From Halorubrum aidingense JCM 13560 (lineage in GTDB: Archaea; Halobacteriota; Halobacteria; Halobacteriales; Haloferacaceae): 64,000 bases of DNA. The DNA lies in the NCBI RefSeq assembly GCF_000336995.1, contig NZ_AOJI01000024.1, positions 1-64,000 on the forward strand, written 5' to 3'. The notes under the pieces are model-generated. The model was not told where the DNA came from and ran no database searches. It worked only from the letters and a program-made list of their open reading frames with translations. Position 1 is the first letter of the stretch; each line of letters starts with the position of its first letter. Of this stretch, positions 60,540-64,000 are shown piece by piece. The translations under genes and the position numbers were made by a program.

Positions 60540-62461
60540 ACGTCTTCGAAGCCGTCGTCGCTTCGATACACCCGAACGTGCGTTGTGGTATACACCTTAT
60601 CGTGTCGCGAATCGGCGGCCGCGAACCGAGAATCGGAAACGGCGAAGCTGTTCAGTTCACCGCTTCTGAGCCCCTGCCCGAGCGCGACAAGGTGGTCGGT
60701 CCACCGTTCACGAACGACCAGATACGTTCCGTCGGTTCGTATCCCGCCGGGACGCGCCTGTAACGGACTGGTTGCGTTGAAGCCGCTCGTCTCGAACGCG
60801 CGGTTCGTCACGCGGTCGGTGGCGGCGGGACCGTCGCCGTATCGCTGGAGGAACGACGCCGTCATCCCAACCGAGTCGAACTCGGAGTCGGTCATTTCCA
60901 CCTGCTCTCGGGGTTCGTCGATGTACGTCTCCGGGAGGTCGTCGGCCACCAACACCGTGAACCCCGTCGCCCCGCCGAGCATGGCGATGACGACGAACGC
61001 GGCGACGGCGTGGCGGCGATCGACCGAAAGCGTCCGCCGGAGACCCACGCTCAACGGGAACAGCACGACGAGCGCCACGACGAACTTCAGCCGCTCTATC
61101 TGGGGGATCGCGACCGGTATCGGGAGTAACAGAGCCGAGAGACCGAGCCCGGTCACGGTGAGCGTGAACCCCTGTCGGTACGATCGGTGTTCGGTCAGCA
61201 GTTCGTAGGCCGCGACCAACAGCAGCCCGCTCAGGCCGACCGCGTAGATACCCGTCGGCGTCAGTAACCAGGCGATCGCTCGACCGACCGTGTCTGCCGG
61301 AAGCGACACCCCGTAGGTGTATAACTGCTCGGCCGGGACCGTCGCCACGTCGAACAACACGCCGGCGGTCAGTTCGACGATACCGACAGTGATGAGACTC
61401 GGTGAGTACGACCAGTAGACGAGGAGTAACACCGCGCCGATCACTCCGGGGAACAGCCACCGGTACCGAAGGGACCCGGCACTCGAGACGGGCTGGCCGA
61501 ACAGCAACGGACGGACTAAGGCGACCGGGACGGCGACGGCGGCGACAGCGGCAAAGAGGATGTACGTGAGGTGGTGGGTGAGAACCATCGTCGCGACGAG
61601 GGCGATGACGAACACCGAGAGTCGACGAAAGGTTCGTTCATCGCCGGCCTGACGCAGTTGGCTGTTGATGTAGAGGGCGATCAGGAGGAACACGGACGCC
61701 AAGGCCTGTGGGTAGAAATATACTGCATGGTACGAGAAAAACTCCAGAATCGGCACCGACAGCGCGGCTGTTAACCCGAGTCGCGTCGACCCGAGTATCG
61801 ACTGGCCGAGAAGATATGCGATCGGCACGACGAGCGTCATGAGTCCGATGCCCGTGAGAACGAGCGCGTCGTACGCCGGGAGCCCAGTGGCGTGTTTGAC
61901 CGCGCCGATGAGAAAGTGAAAGACCGGATACAGGTCGTAGCCGTGTGGAATCGCAGTCGTATACCGGGCTTCGATGAGCGTGTCGACGGCAGCGACGTGA
62001 GCGAACGTGTCAGTTCCACCGAAATAGAATCCCGTGGTGACGTACTTGCCGAGTTGGAGGGCCGCAAACAGCGAGCCCAGTTGCGTCAACACCGCGGGAG
62101 GCGACGGTTCGCCGCGGATCTGGTACGCGACGACGATCAACCCCAACGGGAGGACGATTCCGAACGGAAGAAGCCGCGAGTTCAGTTGCGCCGCAGCGAT
62201 AACGGCCCCCGCGGCACCGATGAAGACGACCTTCGTCGCGAGAGACGGCGGAAGGCGCTTCGAGTGGTCGGGAGGCTCCGCTTGTGAAACGCCGAACAGA
62301 ATCAGCGCGACGACGGCACCGATACTGGCGTACCCAGCCCGGAGCACTGTTGGCCGCGGTAGAATCCGAAGAGCATCTAATGTCAACAGGCCGACTGCCG
62401 CCGTTACGCAAACAAGAACGGGAAGCGTAAGCGGACGACGAAGGTAATCTAGAAGATCCAT
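60512..62461 (-). CDS. GT-C/Wzy-like polytopic membrane protein
   Basis: 649 residues with about 13 hydrophobic segments between residues 10 and 490, then a soluble C-terminal domain (about 495-649) outside the membrane. The first large loop carries FGGTDTFAHVAAVDTLIEAR and IPHGYDLYPVFHFLIGAVKH, which fits GT-C fold lipid-linked glycosyltransferases (Asp in the first loop) or O-antigen polymerases. No exact family. In this locus it is a good candidate for the polymerase or the last glycosyltransferase. It is convergent with the GT2 gene (28-bp overlap). Confidence 0.8.
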   Translation of the reverse strand: MDLLDYLRRPLTLPVLVCVTAAVGLLTLDALRILPRPTVLRAGYASIGAVVALILFGVSQAEPPDHSKRLPPSLATKVVFIGAAGAVIAAAQLNSRLLPFGIVLPLGLIVVAYQIRGEPSPPAVLTQLGSLFAALQLGKYVTTGFYFGGTDTFAHVAAVDTLIEARYTTAIPHGYDLYPVFHFLIGAVKHATGLPAYDALVLTGIGLMTLVVPIAYLLGQSILGSTRLGLTAALSVPILEFFSYHAVYFYPQALASVFLLIALYINSQLRQAGDERTFRRLSVFVIALVATMVLTHHLTYILFAAVAAVAVPVALVRPLLFGQPVSSAGSLRYRWLFPGVIGAVLLLVYWSYSPSLITVGIVELTAGVLFDVATVPAEQLYTYGVSLPADTVGRAIAWLLTPTGIYAVGLSGLLLVAAYELLTEHRSYRQGFTLTVTGLGLSALLLPIPVAIPQIERLKFVVALVVLFPLSVGLRRTLSVDRRHAVAAFVVIAMLGGATGFTVLVADDLPETYIDEPREQVEMTDSEFDSVGMTASFLQRYGDGPAATDRVTNRAFETSGFNATSPLQARPGGIRTDGTYLVVRERWTDHLVALGQGLRSGELNSFAVSDSRFAAADSRHDKVYTTTHVRVYRSDDGFEDVYGTNGTAR

Positions 62462-62552
62462 TGAAACACGATGGTTGCTGGTGATTCCATCGGCGGCGCC
62501 AAAAGTGTTTGTAGGCGGTTATCCTTATCCTACTGGCTTCCAATCGGTACAC

Positions 62553-62990
62553 ATGTACGACCGACGAACCGTGCTACGGTTGAGCGGGGCCGCACTCGCC
62601 ACGGGCGTGGCCGGCTGTAGCGGGTCGACCCCCGACGATGGGGGGCCACCGACGGGGAACACGGAGCCGACGACCGTCGCGATGACCGACGACCTCAAAT
62701 TCGACCCACAGGTGGTGCGGATCGGAGCCGGTGAAACCGTCGTCTGGGAGACGACCGGTGCGGTCCCCCACAGTGCGACGGCCTACGAAGCCGACCTCCC
62801 CGACGGTGCGGCCTACTTCGCGTCCGGCGACTTCGAAACCGAAGCAGCCGCGCGCTCGGCGTATCCGAGCGGCGGAAGCGTCGGAGAGGGAGAGACCTAC
62901 AGCCACACCTTCGAGACGGTCGGCGAGTATCCCTACTTCTGTATTCCACACGAGGCCGGGATGCACGGCACCGTTATCGTCGAAGGTTAA
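62553..62990 (+). CDS. Halocyanin-type blue copper lipoprotein
   Basis: 145 residues from ATG at 62553. The N-terminus MYDRRTVLRLSGAALATGVA then GC is a Tat lipoprotein signal (twin Arg, lipobox). The type-1 copper site is complete: His in AVPHSATAY, Cys in PYFCIPHEAGMHGTV with the second His and the axial Met. It is a small mobile electron carrier outside the membrane, used by haloarchaeal dehydrogenases and oxidases. It may be an acceptor for the PQQ-type dehydrogenase of this locus; that is inferred. Its stop overlaps the convergent epimerase gene stop by 4 bp. Confidence 0.93.
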   Translation: MYDRRTVLRLSGAALATGVAGCSGSTPDDGGPPTGNTEPTTVAMTDDLKFDPQVVRIGAGETVVWETTGAVPHSATAYEADLPDGAAYFASGDFETEAAARSAYPSGGSVGEGETYSHTFETVGEYPYFCIPHEAGMHGTVIVEG

Positions 62991-63901
62991 GACAAGTAGC
63001 GCTCTAGCCCCTCAGCGAGCGAGACGGTGGGCTCGTAGCCTAGCAGCTCGCGGGCTTTTTCGATGTCCGCAACGCTGTCGCGAATGTCGCCCTGCCGCGG
63101 AGAGACGTGTTCGATGTCGGCAGACGGTGCGATCTGATCACGGACAGTTTCGGCGACGTCAGTCACGGTCGTCGCGACACCGGTCCCAACGTTGAACGCT
63201 TCGCCCGTCGCGTCGGTGGTGGCCGCCAGCAGGTTCGCCTGGACCACGTCGGCGACGTTGACGAAATCACGGGTTTGGTTTCCATCGCCCTGTACCTTCA
63301 GCGGTCCGCCGGCGCGCGCCTGTCTGGTAAACGCGGTGATGGCCCCGGCGTAATCGCCCCCGGACTGGCGGGGACCGTAGACGTTGAAGTACCGGAGCGC
63401 GACCGTGGGGAGCCCGTAGAGGTCGGCGTACAGCCGACAGTAATGGTCTCCCGAGAGTTTCTCGAGGCCGTAAGGGGAGGTCGGCTCTTTTGGAGCCGTT
63501 TCGGTCACTGGGAGAGCCGTCGGCATCCCGTAGATCGCGGCGCTCGACGCAAAGACGACTCGGGCATCCTCGCGGCGAGCCGCCTCAAGCACGGTGAGAG
63601 TGCCGTCGACGTTGACCGCGTGACTCGTAGTCGGATCGTCGACGGACTGAGAGACACTGACGATCGCGCCCTCGTGGAAGATGATGTCGACGCCGTCGAC
63701 AGCGGCTTCGAGCGCCGTCTCGTCGCGGATATCTCCCTCGATAACCGTCGCCTCGTCCGGGCAGTTGGCCCGGTCGCCGTTAGTGAACGTATCAAAGACG
63801 CGGACGTCGTTGGCCGGACAGAGCGCGTCGGCGATGTGGCTCCCGATGAAACCCGCGCCACCGGTCACGAGAACCGTCTTATTGGCAACAGTCGGCGTCA
63901 T
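62987..63901 (-). CDS. galE: UDP-glucose 4-epimerase-type NAD-dependent epimerase
   Basis: 304 residues from ATG at 63901, which follows the longer in-frame extension to 63973. Signature pieces: KTVLVTGGAGFIGSHIADAL, VDIIFHEGAIVSVSQSVDDP, RVVFASSAAIYGMPTALPVT, SPYGLEKLSGDHYCRLYADL (YxxxK) and TVALRYFNVYGPRQSGGDYA. Acts on UDP-hexoses (C4 epimerisation), supplying precursors of the glycan locus. GalE, WbpP or UDP-glucuronate epimerase would be equally good as exact family assignments. Confidence 0.88.
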   Translation of the reverse strand: MTPTVANKTVLVTGGAGFIGSHIADALCPANDVRVFDTFTNGDRANCPDEATVIEGDIRDETALEAAVDGVDIIFHEGAIVSVSQSVDDPTTSHAVNVDGTLTVLEAARREDARVVFASSAAIYGMPTALPVTETAPKEPTSPYGLEKLSGDHYCRLYADLYGLPTVALRYFNVYGPRQSGGDYAGAITAFTRQARAGGPLKVQGDGNQTRDFVNVADVVQANLLAATTDATGEAFNVGTGVATTVTDVAETVRDQIAPSADIEHVSPRQGDIRDSVADIEKARELLGYEPTVSLAEGLERYLS

Positions 63902-64000
63902 GATGGGTTCTCGTGAGCCGATTGTAAATAGGCGGTGGTCGGCCCGACGCCTATCGGGGGAGGGGTTCGGCACGGACGAACTGGACGACGAAGCCGAGTC

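Noticed and set aside
1-64000. tRNA, rRNA or CRISPR arrays
   Set aside because: No cloverleaf-like sequence, rRNA segment or regularly spaced repeat array was seen; the tandem repeats present are short and explained by coding or slippage.

Overview
The window is a high-GC chromosomal segment of a halophilic archaeon (class Halobacteria), most likely Halorubrum or a close relative; the genus is an inference. The support is an acidic D/E-rich proteome, twin-arginine plus lipobox signal peptides, TATA elements about 25 bp upstream of start codons (leaderless transcripts), a halobacterial-type 2Fe-2S ferredoxin, a CheF-type taxis protein, a halocyanin and an ISH3-type insertion sequence. I found no rRNA, tRNA or CRISPR array.

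Region 1 (1-20.7 kb) is housekeeping-like and compact: methyltransferase (cut by the left edge), GNAT, TspO, AI-2E-type exporter, DUF proteins, an FAD oxidoreductase, a four-PAS histidine kinase, MoaB, the trpD-F-E-G operon with TGTACA boxes upstream, UspA, ferredoxin, CheF, an orphan membrane protein with an HMA-like N-terminus, a 2-dehydropantoate 2-reductase and a PEP-synthase-like enzyme.

Region 2 (20.7-24.6 kb) is a small patch of turnover: YccF protein, a glycine-zipper mini membrane protein, the headless 3' part of a secreted-type protein, a complete ISH3-type element with terminal repeats and a 10-bp hairpin, a broken antitoxin-like gene, a DUF4112 protein and a 51-residue zinc-ribbon protein.

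Region 3 (24.6-32.7 kb) holds a methyltransferase, proline/glutamate-semialdehyde dehydrogenase, an SDR, an Lrp/AsnC regulator and a dabB-dabA pair (energy-coupled inorganic-carbon uptake) with the four DabA zinc-site residues intact.

Region 4 (32.7-39.4 kb) is lower in GC and mosaic: a truncated Mrr-type nuclease, DUF4242, DCC thiol oxidoreductase, SOUL heme-binding protein, a membrane protein, a PHP-like protein, a GH15 glucoamylase and what looks like the tail of an IS200/IS605 gene.

Region 5 (39.4-64 kb) is a large surface-glycan locus. It supplies precursors (two different GlmU-like nucleotidylyltransferases, GlmS, a Gfo/Idh/MocA oxidoreductase, two sugar epimerase/dehydratase-type SDRs), assembles glycans (two GT4, three GT2, a GINT1-like protein, a GT-C/Wzy-like membrane protein), exports them (Wzx-type flippase), and encodes exported partners: a two-LamG lipoprotein, two homologous beta-helix proteins (one with a viral-tail-like N-terminus, one a lipoprotein), a PQQ-type sugar dehydrogenase and a halocyanin. 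The duplicated GT4-GT2 pairs, the near-identical LamG repeats and the split pair of beta-helix proteins around the GINT1-like gene are its most unusual parts and the best candidates for an undescribed surface-glycan system.
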